A DNA stretch of 64,000 nt from Phalacrocorax aristotelis (Eukaryota; Chordata; Aves; Suliformes; Phalacrocoracidae), in the NCBI RefSeq assembly GCF_949628215.1, contig NW_027441188.1, positions 1 through 64,000 on the forward strand, written 5' to 3'. Position numbers and translations under genes: made by a program. Within the stretch, counting starts at the first letter, position 1. The number at the start of each line of letters is the position of its first letter. Below the pieces are notes generated by a model. The model was not told where the DNA came from, searched no databases, and saw only the letters and a list, made by a program, of their open reading frames with translations. Positions 31,956 to 43,649 of the stretch are shown here, one piece after another.

Positions 31956-33470
31956 ATTCTCCTCCCTGGGTTGCTCCTGAACGCGATCCCCACCAACCAG
32001 ATGGTGTCTTACTGATAGGAGCGCTCAGAAAACATCAGGTGAAGGCAAGGAACGGCTGCTGCTGGGTCTGTGGCTGATGGACTCGCGGTAACGGAGCAAG
32101 TAGAAGGTTCTGCTCAACCAGCAGCGTTCTAGGACGTGCTACGCAACGGTGAGGAAATTGGGCAAAACTCAATGGGCGGTTGGGGAACGGAGACGTACGG
32201 TGAAGAAAATATTGGGAACAAAAAGACCAAATCCTGTCCTACTGCTACAGGGCATGGAGTCGCAGGCTGGAAAAGGACCAATCGGGTGGCCAGATGGACA
32301 GATACAGGCAACCAGTGGTAGAAGCGTGACAGGGTTTTCTTTTACCCTGAGTATCGGATGGTTGAACGGCTCCGTGAATGGCGGGGACAGGCGGACCTGC
32401 CGTCACCCTGCAGCAAGACCGTGTTGGCCAAGCTCTACGCAACAAGCAGTCCCACCAGTGACCCCACCCGTGGATTTGGTAGTGGTAGGAGTTATCAGAA
32501 GTCAACCGCTTCGGGAAGGGAAAGCCCTTTAGGACGCTTGATAAATTGAGTCTATCTCCCCCCGCTCATGACACCAACCTCTGACGGATGATTTATGGTG
32601 ACTGGAGTTGGGGGAGTAACGAGTTTGGGTAACGTTTTATCCTCCAGGCACCGCGGCAGGTTTGGTGCGGACCCGACGCCACAGATAATGGCTCAACTTT
32701 TAAAAATAGAACAACGGTGGCTTGAGCATGGACTTAAACGGACTCCGAAACCCTACGGCGCTTTGAGGAAGGTGGAAGCGTGGCGGAAAGCCGGAAGGTG
32801 TTGATTAAACAACAGTGTTAAACGGCAAAACGATGCTAATGAGGGGAGGGACTCACAGGTGACCGTACAAGCCTTGAACTCACAGCAGGCTCCTACGCGT
32901 AGTCCCACCGGAGAGAGGTCCGTGAGCTGACCTGACACCAGGAGGATGGTTTGATCACCTCCGGGCAACCAGGAGAACGGGCAAGGAATCAAAACCCATC
33001 CCTCCGGAAACGCCGGGTGGGAAAACGCACTTTTGAGGGAGGGGAACACGGGGAACGGCGGGACCAAGATCGCTCCTTCCTGAGGCTTCCACGTGACCCA
33101 AGACCTAGGTCTTCCTCCCTCAAAATCATTGATTTCCTAGATGAACAAGCGGAAAAACTGTCCGTGAACCTTCATCCTACGGAAAATGCCCACCTCGGAA
33201 TCGCAGCGAGCATTTCCCGAGCGCTTCGTTAACACCTGTTGAGGTGTTGCCACCGGAGAAGATGTGGAGGACATCTAAAAAGGCAAGAACCTTCACGCGA
33301 TGGACAATCCTAACGCTCCCGTGGGGAAATCTGGCGTTCCCTCACAGAAATCTCGATGGATAAGCAAGGAAGTCCAGTTAACCCATCGTGTCCCAGTTAG
33401 TGACGTCGATACAGGGACCCGACGTACCCAGAACCCACCGGTGGGGTGGTCGGAACCGAGGTGTCAACAT
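31956..33470. other. Unassigned sequence, probably ERV-derived
   Basis: Non-repetitive and moderately GC-rich. Near 32.0 kb the frame shows PDGVLLIGALRKH and near 32.34 kb FYPEYRMVERLREW, but neither is firmly recognised. It may be the rest of the ERV to its left. No host exon is seen. Confidence 0.35.
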
Positions 33471-33478
33471 GCGGGTGC

Positions 33479-35935
33479 CACCATGTAGATGACATGTGAC
33501 ACCATGTAGATGACAGTGCCGGCCCAGTTTGGCCCTGGTGGGACCTCATGTCTCCATGTGTCACCATGTAGATGACAGTGCCGGCCCAGTTTGGCACTGG
33601 TGGGACCTCATGTCTCCATGTGTCACCTAGTAGATGACAGTGCCGGCCCAGTTTGGCCCTGGTGGGACCTCATGTCTCCATGTGTTACCATGTAGATGAC
33701 AGTGCCGGCCCAGTTTGGCCCTGGTGGGACCCCATGTCTCCATGTGTCACCTCGTAGATGACAGTGCCAGCCCAGTTTGGCCCTGGTGGGACCTCATGTC
33801 TCCATGTGTCACCTAGTAGATGACAGTGCCGGCCCAGTTCGGCCCTGGTGGGACCTCATGTCTCCATGTGTCACCATGTAGATGACAGTGCCGGCCCAGT
33901 TTGGCCCTGGTGGGACCTCATGTCTCCATGTGTCACCATGTAGATGACAGTGCCAGCCCAGTTTGGCCCTGGTGGGACCTCATGTCTCCATGTGTCACCT
34001 AGTAGATGACAGTGCCGGCCCAGTTTGGCCCTGCTGGGACCCCATGTCTCCATGTGTCACCTCGTAGATGACAGTGCCGGCCCAGTTTGGCCCTGGTGGG
34101 ACCCCATGTCTCCATGTGTCACCTCGTAGATGACAGTGCCAGCCCAGTTTGGCCCTGGTGGGACCTCATGTCTCCATGTGTCACCTAGTAGATGACAGTG
34201 CCGGCCCAGTTTGGCCCTGGTGGGACCTCATGTCTCCATGTGTCACCATGTAGATGACAGTGCCAGCCCAGTTTGGCCCTGGTGGGACCTCATGTCTCCA
34301 TGTGTCACCATGTAGATGACAGTGCTGGCCCAGTTTGGCCCTGGTGGGACCTCATGTCTCCATGTGTCACCTAGTAGATGACAGTGCCGGCCCAGTTCGG
34401 CCCTGCTGGGACCCCATGTCTCCATGTGTCACCATGTAGATGACAGTGCCGGCCCAGTTTGGCCCTGGTGGGACCCCATGTCTCCATGTGTCACCATGTA
34501 GATGACAGTGCCGGCCCAGTTTGGCCCTGCTGGGACCCCATGTCTCCATGTGTCACCATGTAGATGACAGTGCCGGCCCAGTTTGGCCCTGGTGGGACCC
34601 CATGTCTCCATGTGTCACCTAGTAGATGACAGTGCCGGCCCAGTTTGGCCCTGGTGGGACCTCATGTCTCCATGTGTCACCCCGTGGATGACAGTGCTGG
34701 CCCAGTTTGGCACTGGTTGGACCCCATATCTCCATGTGTCACCATGTAGATGACAGTGCTGGCCCAGTTTGGCCCTGCTGGGACCCCATGTCTCCATGTG
34801 TCACCATGTAGATGACAGTGCCGGCCCAGTTTGGCCCTAGTGGGAGGCCATGTCTCCATGTGTCACCATGTAGGTGACAGTGCCGGCCCAGTTTGGCCCT
34901 GCTGGGACCCCATGTCTCCATGTGTTACCCCGTCGATGACAGTGCCGGCCCAGTTTGGCCCTGGTGGGACCTCATGTCTCCATGTGTCACCCCGTGGATG
35001 ACAGTGCTGGCCCAGTTTGGCACTGGTTGGACCCCATATCTCCATGTGTCACCATGTAGATGACAGTGCCAGCCCAGTTTGGCCCTGGTGGGACCTCATG
35101 TCTCCATGTGTCACCTAGTAGATGACAGTGCCGGCCCAGTTTGGCCCTGGTGGGACCTCATGTCTCCATGTGTCACCATGTAGATGACAGTGCCGGCCCA
35201 GTTTGGCCCTGGTGGGACCTCATGTCTCCATGTGTCACCATGTAGATGACAGTGCCAGCCCAGTTTGGCCCTGGTGGGACCTCATGTCTCCATGTGTTAC
35301 CCCGTAGATGACAGTGCCGGCCCAGTTTGGCCCTGGTGGGACCCCATGTCTCCATGTGTCACCATGTAGATGACAGTGCCAGCCCAGTTTGGCCCAGTTT
35401 GGCCCTGGTGGGACCCCATGTCTCCATGTGTCACCCTGTAAATGACAGTGCCAGCCCAGTTTGGCCCTGGTGGGACCTCATGTCTCCATGTGTCACCCTG
35501 TAAATGACAGTGCCAGCCCAGTTTGGCCCAGTTTGGCCCTGGTGGGACCTCATGTCTCCATGTGTCACCCCGTGGATGACAGTGCTGGCCCAGTTTGGCA
35601 CTGGTGGGAGGCCATGTCTCCATGTGTCACCCCGTCGATGGCAGTGCTGTCCCAGTTTGGCCCAGTTTGGCACTGGTGTACCCCCGTGGCACCATATAGG
35701 TGACAGTACCACCCCAGTTTGGCCCAGTACCACACTGGTGGGACCCCACATCACCCTGTGTCACTTCCCAGGGGGCAGTGCCATCCCAGTTTGGCCCTGG
35801 TGGGACCCCACTTCCCCCCGTGTCACCCCATAGGTGACAGGACCATCCCAGTATGGACCAGTCCCACACTGGTGGGGCCCTCCCGTGTCACCTGCCAGGT
35901 GGCAGAGCCATCCCAGTTTAGCCCAGTCACTTACT
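33479..35935. repeat. 62-bp satellite array
   Basis: About 36 tandem copies of a 62-bp unit: GTAGATGACAGTGCCGGCCC, AGTTTGGCCCTGGTGGGACC, TCATGTCTCCATGTGTCACC. Copies are highly alike in the middle. The right end (35.6-35.93 kb) holds diverged, irregular versions, and some units near 35.39 and 35.52 kb carry an extra CAGTTTGGCC. It lies between CCHCR1 and ZBTB9. The 60-codon open frames repeating every 62 bp are by-products. Confidence 0.95.
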
Positions 35936-35963
35936 GGTTCTCCCCATCCCAGTGACCCAACGC

Positions 35964-35969
35964 TTTATT
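35964..35969 (-). terminator. Candidate polyadenylation signal downstream of ZBTB9
   Basis: AATAAA on the minus strand, about 1.3 kb past the ZBTB9 stop and the first such hexamer I noticed. This would place the array at 36590-37215 in the 3' UTR. Confidence 0.35.
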
Positions 35970-36119
35970 TCTTTTTACAGCTTTGCCCCTTTTCCGCCCC
36001 ATTTCAGCCCATTAAATCTCGTGCGGTGACATCACCGGTGGCAGCGTGTCCTGTCTGGGGGGTGGCACTTTGGGACACCAGTGTCCCTGCTATTGGGGAG
36101 GGGGATGTCCCCAAGGACA

Positions 36120-36345
36120 GGAGGGTCCTGGGGGTACACAGGGTCCCCCCAAGGGGATAGGAGTGTCCCCAGGAGGGGCTGGGGGGGGACACTAGGGCCC
36201 CCCAAGGGGACAGGGGGCTCCCCAGGAGAGGGGGGACAGACACTGGGGACCCCAAGGGGATGGGGGTGTCCCCAGGAGGGGCTGGGGGGGGACACTGGGG
36301 CCCCCCAAGGGGACAGGGTGTTCCCAGGGGTGGCTGCGGGCAGGC
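36120..36345. repeat. GGGGACACTGGGGCCCCCCA repeats
   Basis: Units of about 60 bp (CCCCAAGGGGACAGG, TGTCCCCAGGAGGGG), four to five copies. Confidence 0.7.
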
Positions 36346-36369
36346 AGAGGGACCCGGGGGCGGCCGCTC

Positions 36370-36500
36370 CCGTTGCCAGGGTGACGCAGGGCAACGCCTG
36401 CCCCGCCCCACGCACCGCTATTGGCTGCCGCCCTCATCCCCGTGTGTGCTGATTGGCCCGTCTTGCACCGGAAGCGGAAGTGAGAGTAGGGCGGGGACTG
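36370..36500. promoter_or_regulatory. Promoter-like cluster without an assigned gene
   Basis: GTTGCC and GGCAAC half-sites (36373-36395, RFX-like), two inverted CCAAT boxes (ATTGG at 36420 and 36452), and a double ETS site ACCGGAAGCGGAAGTG at 36467-36482 followed by GGGCGGGG. This composition is typical of CpG-island housekeeping promoters, but no exon is recognised on either side. Confidence 0.45.
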
Positions 36501-36589
36501 GAGCCCAAATTTGGGCGGGGGGCGGAGGGGGAGTCGATGCTCTTAACTGGGAGCTGGGCCCAAACTGGGAAAGTACCTTACACTAGAAC

Positions 36590-37215
36590 AGAGCCCTGAG
36601 CCGGGTCCAGAGCCCTGAGCCAGGCCTAGGGCCCTGAGCTGGAACAGAGTTGTCACCTGGCCTGGGAGCTGAACTGGGTCAGGAACTGAGCTTGGCCAGT
36701 GTTAAGAGGGCCAGAGCCTGAGGTGGGCCTAGAGCCCTGAGCTGGGCCAGAGCCTGAACTGGGCCAGGACCTTAAAAGGGGCCAAGAGCCCTGAATTGGG
36801 CCAGAGCCCTGGAGCTGGGCCAAGAGCCCTGAACTGGGCCAGGACCTGATCTGAGCTGGGAGCTGAGCTGCACCTAGAGCCCTGATATGGGCCAAGAGCT
36901 GAAATGGGCCAGAACCTTAAGAGGGCCAAGGGCCCTGAACTGGGCCAGGACCTGATCTGGGCCAGAGCCTAAGTTGGACTGGGACTTTAACTGTGCCTAG
37001 AGCCCTGAACTGGGGCCAGGACCTGATCTGGGCTGGGAGCTGAGCTGCACCTAGAGCTCTAAACAGGCCAGAGCCCTGATCTGGGCCAGAGCCTAAGCTG
37101 GGCTGGGACTTGAGCTGCGCCTAGAGCCCTGAACTGGGGCCAGAGCCCTGAGCTCAGCTGGGAGGTGAACTGGGGCCTAGGGCCCTGAACTGAGACCAGA
37201 GCTTCATCTGGGCCA
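36590..37215. repeat. GAGCCCTGAGCTGGGCCAG minisatellite
   Basis: Units of about 18-20 bp around AGAGCCCTGAACTGGGCCAG, with a longer cassette repeated (36840-36970 against 37010-37110). Probably in the ZBTB9 3' UTR. Confidence 0.8.
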
Positions 37216-37265
37216 GACCCTAAATCATTCCCTGCCCCTCCCACACCCCTCTACCCTCCCCCCCC

Positions 37266-37933
37266 TCACTCGCAGGCCCAGCACCCCCCTCCCCAACGAG
37301 CCCCCTGACAGAGCGGCCGATGTTTAGCCAAACCACTCCGCAGGCGGAAGCGCCGGCCGCAGCGCTCGCAGGCCCGCCCGGCGCCGTCGTGGGTCTTCAT
37401 GTGCTCCGTCAAATGATGTTTCAGCTTAAACCGCTTGTGACAGGCGGCGCAGGCGAAGGGACGCAAGCTGAAGGTCAACATGATGTGTCGATCCCGCTTG
37501 GGTTTGACGGCGAACCGTTTACCACACAGGCAACCGAAACGTTTACCGTCCGGAGCCGCTCCTAACTTCACCGGGGCGTGGAGGGCTTGACCTCGGCCCA
37601 GGATCTCATTCCCGTGAAGGTCCACCGGCTTCCAAGATGGTTGCGGGAAGACGGCCGACCCGCCGGTTGTCATCATCGTACCGCTGGTCGTCACCGTCGT
37701 CCCGCTGCCGCCTGACGGGATGACGTAGCTCACCTCCGCCGGCACGAAGCCGCCCGCCAACTCCGCCGCCGGCAGGAGGCCCTCAACGGCGGCGGCGGCG
37801 TCACCCGCCTCCTGCTTGATGTAGAAGATTTTGGGTGGCTCATGGGCGTCTCCGGGTGCCCCGTCTTCCTCTTCCTCTTCCTCCAGCACGATTTGGAGGG
37901 CGTCGGTGGGGCGGTGACGGCGTTGGTGCCCAC

Positions 37934-37964
<31 letters not shown>

Positions 37965-39002
37965 CTCCTCCTCCACGCAGATTTTGAGGACCTCCTCACC
38001 GGCATCCTTCAGGAGGGAGCTGAGGGACGACGTCGCCGCTGGCGTCATGTCAGCGGCCACGCGGATTTTGAGGACCTCCTCACCCCCCTCCTTGGCGAAA
38101 GATGGCGTCGCTGCGTCGCCACCACGGGTGACCCACGAAGAGCCGTCACCACCGCGCGCAGGCCACGATGATGAGGACGACGAAGAGCCGTCACCACCAC
38201 GGGTGGACCACGAGGATCCTCCATCACCAGCGCGGGTGGGACACAACGAGCCGTCGCCACCGCGCGCGGTCCACGAGGATGACGAAGACCCATCGCCACT
38301 GCGGGTGGGCCACGATGACGCTCCGTCACCACCGCGGGTGGGACATGATGACCCATCTCCACCGCGGGTGGGCCACGACGACGCTCCGTCTCCACCGTGG
38401 GTGCTACACGAAGATCCATCCCCACGGTTGGTCCATGACGACCCTCCATCTCCACCATGAGTGGTACACGTAGACCCGTCTCCACCGCGGATGGTCCAGG
38501 ATGATGATGAAGACCCATCTCCACCACGGGTGGTCCATGATGATGAAGCCTCACCGCCGCGGCCAATCGATGATGCTGACGTCACTTCGCTGCCCCGCCC
38601 AGCCCACCGACACACCCCACCCTCCAATTCCCTCAGGATCTCCGAGCACTGATCCACCACGTGCCACATCTGGAGACCGCTGGCCACCAAGAGATGACCA
38701 GGCAGGGCCTCCAACAGCAACGACAAGCGTCCCGAGTAGATGAGATGAAGGAGCCCCTCAAAGGCATCGGGGTCGATGGCGGGGGGCAGCAGCAAGCGCC
38801 CCCCATCCTGCAGCAGCAGCTTGTCGTGGAAGAACGGTGACGCGGCGGCCAGGACGCTCTTGTGGGCTGGGAAGATCCGGCCGCCCACGTGGACAGCCAC
38901 GTCGCAGAACTTCCCTTCCAACCGTAGGCGGTTGAGGGATTCCAGCAGCGCCGCTGCGTGCTGGGGGAAGGAGATCTGCACCCGGCCCCCCTCCGCCGCC
39001 AT
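37266..39002 (-). CDS. ZBTB9: ZBTB9, BTB/POZ zinc-finger protein
   Basis: Complete 578-residue single-exon frame for a nuclear BTB zinc-finger transcription factor. The BTB domain is at about residues 15-125 (LNRLRLEGKFCDVAVHVGG, LIYSGRLSLLLEALPGHLLV), nearly the mammalian ZBTB9 sequence. Residues about 150-300 are 13 tandem Gly/Asp/Ser units (TRGGDGSSC, PTRGGDGASSW) not known to me in mammals. Acidic runs follow at 343-356 and 374-380, then a SUMO-type site IKQE near 396. The C-terminus holds the ZBTB9 hallmark CLCGKRFAVKPKRDRHIMLT, a C2H2 finger (C518, C521, H534, H538) and a C2HC-type finger (C545, C548, H561, C565). Mammalian ZBTB9 is about 470 residues; the repeat explains the extra length. 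An acceptor CCCCGCAG lies 15 bases before the ATG, so the 5' UTR is spliced. The neighbour SYNGAP1 matches human gene order. Confidence 0.95.
38100..38560 (-). repeat. ZBTB9: Coding minisatellite inside ZBTB9
   Basis: Tandem 27-45-bp units on the coding strand (ACCCGCGGTGGAGATGG) give 13 RGGDGSS-type repeats. All units keep the frame, since their lengths are multiples of three. Confidence 0.85.
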
Positions 39003-39018
39003 CCTCCCCGCGACGAGT

Positions 39019-42000
39019 CTGCGGGGACAGGTCTGTCACATGGGACAGGGGGCAACTGGTTGCCCGCTTGGGTTCCCAGTTGACCCCTCAGTTGCCCAGT
39101 GGCCCAATGAAAAGTCTGTTGCCCCCTTGGGTGCCCAGTTGCCCCCTTAGGCACACTCTTGACCCTGAGGGCAATCAGTTGCCCCATAAACTGCTCTACT
39201 GACCCCTTGGGCACCCTGTTGCCCCCTTGGGTGCCCAGTTGCCCAATGAATGTTCTACTGACCCACTGGGTGCCCAGTTGCTCCCTCGTGTGCCCAGTTG
39301 TCCAATGAACATTCTGTTGCCCCCTTGGGTGTCCAGTTGCCCCATGAACTGTTCTACTGATCCGTGGGATGCTTTAAGCCCCCTTGGACATGCAGTTGCC
39401 CCATGAACTGCTCTACTGACCCATGGGGGTGCCCAGTTGCCCCCCTGGGTGACTGGTTGCCCTATAAGGTGCCCTGTTGCCCCACAGGATATTTTAGGAC
39501 CCCCTTGGGTGCCCAGCTGCCCCTTGAACTGCTCTACTGACCCCTCAGACACCCTGTTGCCCCCCTCGGACACCCAGTTGCCCAGCTGAATGTTCTACTG
39601 AGCTCTGGGGGCACCCAGTTGCCCCAATGGGTGCCCAGTTGCCCAATAAACAGTCTACTGACCCACTGGTGCCCTGTTGCCCCCCTGCGTGCCCAGTTGC
39701 CCCATGAACTGCTCTACTGACCCCTCGGGGAGCCTGTTGCCCCCTCAGACACCCAGTTGCCCAAATAAATGTTCTACTGAGCTATGGGGGTGCCCTGTTG
39801 CCCCGTGGGGTTCTTTAGGACCCCCTTGGGTGCCCGGTTGCCCCCTGGGGTGTCCAGTTGCCCCATGGGGTACTTTAGGATCCCCTTGGGTGCCTGGTTG
39901 CCCCTCCTTGGGTGTCCAGTTGCCCCGTGGGGTTCTTTAGGATCCCCTTGGGTGCATGGTTTCCCCCCTTGGGTGCCCGGTTTCCCCCCCCTTGGGTGCC
40001 TGGTTGCCCTCCTTGGGTGTCCAGTTGCCCCGTGGGGTTCTTTAGGACCCCCTTGGGTGCCTGGTTGCCCTCCTTGGGTGCCTGGTTGCCCAATGGGGTT
40101 CTTTAGGATCCCCTTGGGTGCCCAGTTGCCCACCTTGGGTGCCCAGTTGCCCTCCTTGGGTGCCCGGTTGCCCCGTGGGGTTCTTTATGACCCCTTGAGT
40201 GCCCGGTTTCCCCCCCTTGGGTGCCCGGTTGCCCTCCTTGGGTGCCTGGTTGCCCTCCTTGGGTGCCCGGTTGCCCCATGGGGTTCTTTACGACCCCCTT
40301 GGGTGCCGGGTTGCCCCCCCTGGGGTGCCCAGTTGCCCTCCTTGGGTGCCTGGTTGTCCTCCTTGGGTGTCCAGTTGCCCCCTGCGGTTCCTTACGACCC
40401 CCTTGGGTGCCTGGTTGCCCTCCTTGGGTGCCCAGTTGCCCCGTGGGGTTCTTTAGGATCCCCTTGGGTGCCTGGTTTCCCCCCTTGGGTGCCTGGTTGC
40501 CCCCCTTGGATGCCTGGTTGCCCTCCTTGGGTGCCTGGTTGCCCAGTTGCCCTCCTTGGGTGCCCAGTTGCCCCGTGGGGTTCTTTAGGACACTCTTGGG
40601 TGCCCAGTTTCTCCTTGGGTGCCTGGTTGCCCCCCTTGGGTGCCCAGTTGACCTCCTTGGGTGCCTGGTTGCCCTCCTTGGGTGCCCAGTTGCCCAATGG
40701 GGTTCTTTAGGACCCCCTTGGGTGCCTGGTTGCCCCCCTTGGGTGCGCGGTTGCCCTCCCTGGGTGCCCGGTTGCCCCCTGGGGTGTCCAGTTGCCCCGT
40801 GGGGTTCTTTAGGCTCCCCTTGGGTGCCTGGTTTCCCCCCTTGGGTGCCCGGTTTCCCCCCCCTTGGGTGCCCGGTTGCCCTCCTTGGGTGCCTGGTTGC
40901 CCCGTGGGGTTCTTTATGACCCCCTTGGGTGCCTGGTTGCCCCATGGTGTTCTTTAGGACCCCCTTGGGTCCTGGTTGCCCCCCTTGGGTGCCTGGTTGC
41001 CCTCCTTGGGTGCCCAGTTGCCCCGTGGGGTGTCCAGTTGCCCCGTGGGGTTCTTTAGGCTCCCCTTGGGTGCCTGGTTTCCCCCCCCTTGGGTGCCCGG
41101 TTGCCCTCCTTGGGTGCCTGGTTGCCCCGTGGGGTTCTTTACGACCCCCTTGGGTGCCTGGTTGCCCTCCTTGGGTGCCCAGTTGCCCCGTGGGGTTCTT
41201 TAGGATCCCACCTGGTTGCCCCCCTTGGGTGCCCAGTTGCCCAATGGGGTTCTTTAGGACCCCCTTGGGTGCCTGGTTGCCCCCCTTGGGTGCGCGGTTG
41301 CCCTCCCTGGGTGCCCGGTTGCCCCCTGGGGTGTCCAGTTGCCCCGTGGGGTTCTTTAGGCTCCCCTTGGGTGCCTGGTTTCCCCCCTTGGGTGCCCGGT
41401 TTCCCCCCCCTTGGGTGCCCGGTTGCCCTCCTTGGGTGCCTGGTTGCCCCATGGTGTTCTTTAGGACCCCCTTGGGTCCTGGTTGCCCCCCTTGGGTGCC
41501 TGGTTGCCCTCCTTGGGTGCCCAGTTGCCCCGTGGGGTGTCCAGTTGCCCCATGGGGTTCTTTAGGCTCCCCTTGGGTGCCTGGTTTCCCCCCCCCTTGG
41601 GTGCCCGGTTGCCCTCCTTGGGTGCCTGGTTGCCCCGTGGGGTTCTTTACGACCCCCTTCGGTGCCTGGTTGCCCTCCTTGGGTGCCCAGTTGCCCCGTG
41701 GGGTTCTTTAGGATCCCCTTGGGTGCCTGGTTGCCCCCCTTGGGTGCCTGGTTGCCCAATGGTGTTCTTTAGGATCTCCTTGGGTGCCTGGTTGCCCCCC
41801 TTGGGTGCCTGGTTGCCCAATGGTGTTCTTTAGGATCTCCTTGGGTGCCTGGTTGCCCCCCTTGGGTGCCTGGTTGCCCAATGGTGTTCTTTAGGATCTC
41901 CTTGGGTGCCTGGTTGCCCTCCTTGGGTGCCCAGTTGCCGTCCTTGGGTGTCCAGTTGCCCCGTGGGGTTCTTTAGGATCCCCTTGGGTGCCTGGTTTCC

Positions 42001-42771
42001 CCCCTTGGGTGCCTGGTTTCCCTCCTTGGGTGCCTGGTTGCCCTCCTTGGGTGCCCAGTTGCCCCATGGGGTTCTTTAGGACCCCCTTGGGTGCCCAGTT
42101 GCCCTCCTTGGGTGCCTGGTTGCCCTCCTTGGGTGTCCAGTTGCCCCCTGTGGTTCCTTACGACCCCCTTGGGTGCCTGGTTGCCCTCCTTGGGTGCCCA
42201 GTTGCCCCCTGGGGTGTCCAGTTGCCCCTTGGGGTTCTTTAGGCTCCCCTTGGGTGCCTGGTTTCCCCCCTTGGGTGCCCGGTTTCCCCCCCCTTGGGTG
42301 CCTGGTTGCCCTCCTTGGGTGCCCGGTTGCCCCATGGGGTTCTTTACGACCCCCTTGGGTGCCCGGTTTCCCCCCCTTGGGTGCCTGGTTGCCCTCCTTG
42401 GGTGCCTGGTTGCCCAATGGGGTTCTTTCGGGCCCCCCCCCCCTTGGGTGCCCGGTTGCCCCCTGAACCATTCCATCACCCCATGGGGTGCCCCGTTCCA
42501 CCCCCTCTCCGAGGACACCCTGTTGCCCCTTGGGGTGCCCCGCTGCCCCGGGGGAGGCGGGAGGGTCCTGTCGCCCCGGGGCCGCCCCGCTGTCCCCCAC
42601 CGGCCCCGCCCCCGCCTCCCCCCGGTTCGCTCCATCGCTGCCCCCCAACCCCACAAGACCCCCCCCAACCCCACAAGACCACCCTCCCCCCGCACCCCCG
42701 AGAACCCCCCGCACCCCCGGGAACCCCCCCGCTCTCCGTTCCCATCACGTGACCGCGCGCCCCGCGCTCAC
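39019..42771 (-). other. ZBTB9: Probable ZBTB9 5' UTR intron
   Basis: Inferred from donor GGGG/GTGAGC (last exon base 42772) and acceptor CCCCGCAG/ACTCGT (first base 39018) just before the start codon. Its content is almost entirely minisatellite. Confidence 0.55.
39050..42475. repeat. TTGCCCCCTTGGGTGCCCAG minisatellite
   Basis: About 3.4 kb. The right two thirds consist of 22-24-bp units (GGTTGCCCTCCTTGGGTGCC) broken by GTGGGGTTCTTTAGGACCCC cassettes. The left third (39.05-39.8 kb) is older and more diverged, with CCCATGAACTGCTCTACTGA cassettes. Long open frames on both strands are by-products. Confidence 0.9.
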
Positions 42772-42860
42772 CCCCGGCCGCCGCCGGCGCCTCCGAGCGA
42801 TGACGTCATCGCCAAAGCCCCGCCCGTGCCTAGCGGGCAGAGCGGTGACGTCACCGGGAA
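42740..42860 (-). promoter_or_regulatory. ZBTB9: Probable ZBTB9 promoter with twin CRE sites
   Basis: CpG-rich, with palindromic cyclic-AMP response elements TGACGTCA at 42801-42808 and 42846-42853 and an E-box TCACGTGA at 42745-42752. The likely first-exon donor (42772) follows on the minus strand. CREB/ATF control is inferred. Confidence 0.6.
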
Positions 42861-42879
42861 ATCCCCGCCCACCCCGCCA

Positions 42880-43480
42880 CCCCCTCCGCGAGGCGCCTTT
42901 CTTCGCGCTCCCTCCCGAGTTACCCCGACCCCCCCTGGAAGCCCCGCCCCCTTCCAACCCCACCCCCTCTGAACCCCATGGAAGCCCCACCCCCTCTGAA
43001 CTCCCTGGAGACCCCGCCATCCCAAGCCCCGCCCCGGGCCACGTGAGGCCCCGCCCTTCCCAAGCCCCACTCCCCCTGAATCCCAGGGAAGCCCCGCCCC
43101 TCCCAGGCCCCGCCCCTCCGAACCTCCAGGAGCCCCGCCCCTTCCATGTTCCCCCTAGCCCCCTGGAAGCCCCGCCCCCTCTAAACCCCCAGGAGCCCCA
43201 CCCCTCCAAGCTCCTCCCCTCTGAACCCCCAGAAGCCCCGCCTCTTCCAAGCCCCACCTCCTCCAACCCCAGCGAAGCTCCGCCCCCTCCCAAACCCCGC
43301 CCCTTCCCAAGCTTTGCCTTTACGACCCCCCCCCGCCCCACCCTTGGGGAAACCCCGCCCCAAGCCCCGCCCCACCCCGGGATACCCCCGCCTCCCTCCG
43401 CCGGCGCCCCGCCCTCCCCCCCCGGCTCGCCCCGCCATAGGCCCGTCCCCCCAGGCCCCGCCCCCGGTAGGCGGGGCTAC
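42880..43480. repeat. AAGCCCCGCCCC-type repeats
   Basis: Degenerate units (CCCCTCTGAACCCCCAGGAG, CCCCGCCCCTTCCAAG) between the ZBTB9 promoter and the SYNGAP1 3' end. No gene seen. Confidence 0.65.
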
Positions 43481-43494
43481 AAGACCGATCCGAG

Positions 43495-43500
43495 TTTATT
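43495..43500 (-). terminator. SYNGAP1: Candidate SYNGAP1 polyadenylation signal
   Basis: AATAAA on the minus strand (TTTAATAAACTCGG), about 2.9 kb past the SYNGAP1 stop. It would make 43.5-46.4 kb the 3' UTR. Confidence 0.5.
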
Positions 43501-43649
43501 AAAGGCTCCGCGGGCAGCGGCGGCCCCGGCGGGGGTTGGAGCCAGCCCAGACCCGCCCTGGGGCCGCCCGCGGGCGGCGGATTGTCGGGGCTGCGGCGGG
43601 CGCGGGGGGCGCCGGGGGCCGCGCAACGGGGGGGCCGTGAAGCGGGGGA

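Noticed and set aside
33479-35935. CRISPR-like regular array
   Set aside because: Units are contiguous 62-bp tandem copies without unique spacers, in a vertebrate genome.
37730-38005. Lysine-rich frame antiparallel in phase to ZBTB9 (KKKKKKRKKR)
   Set aside because: Same-strand shadow of the poly-glutamate codons of ZBTB9 read in another frame.
40103-41452. 449-codon glycine/glutamine-rich frame
   Set aside because: By-product of the TTGCCC..TTGGGTGCC array in the ZBTB9 5' UTR intron.
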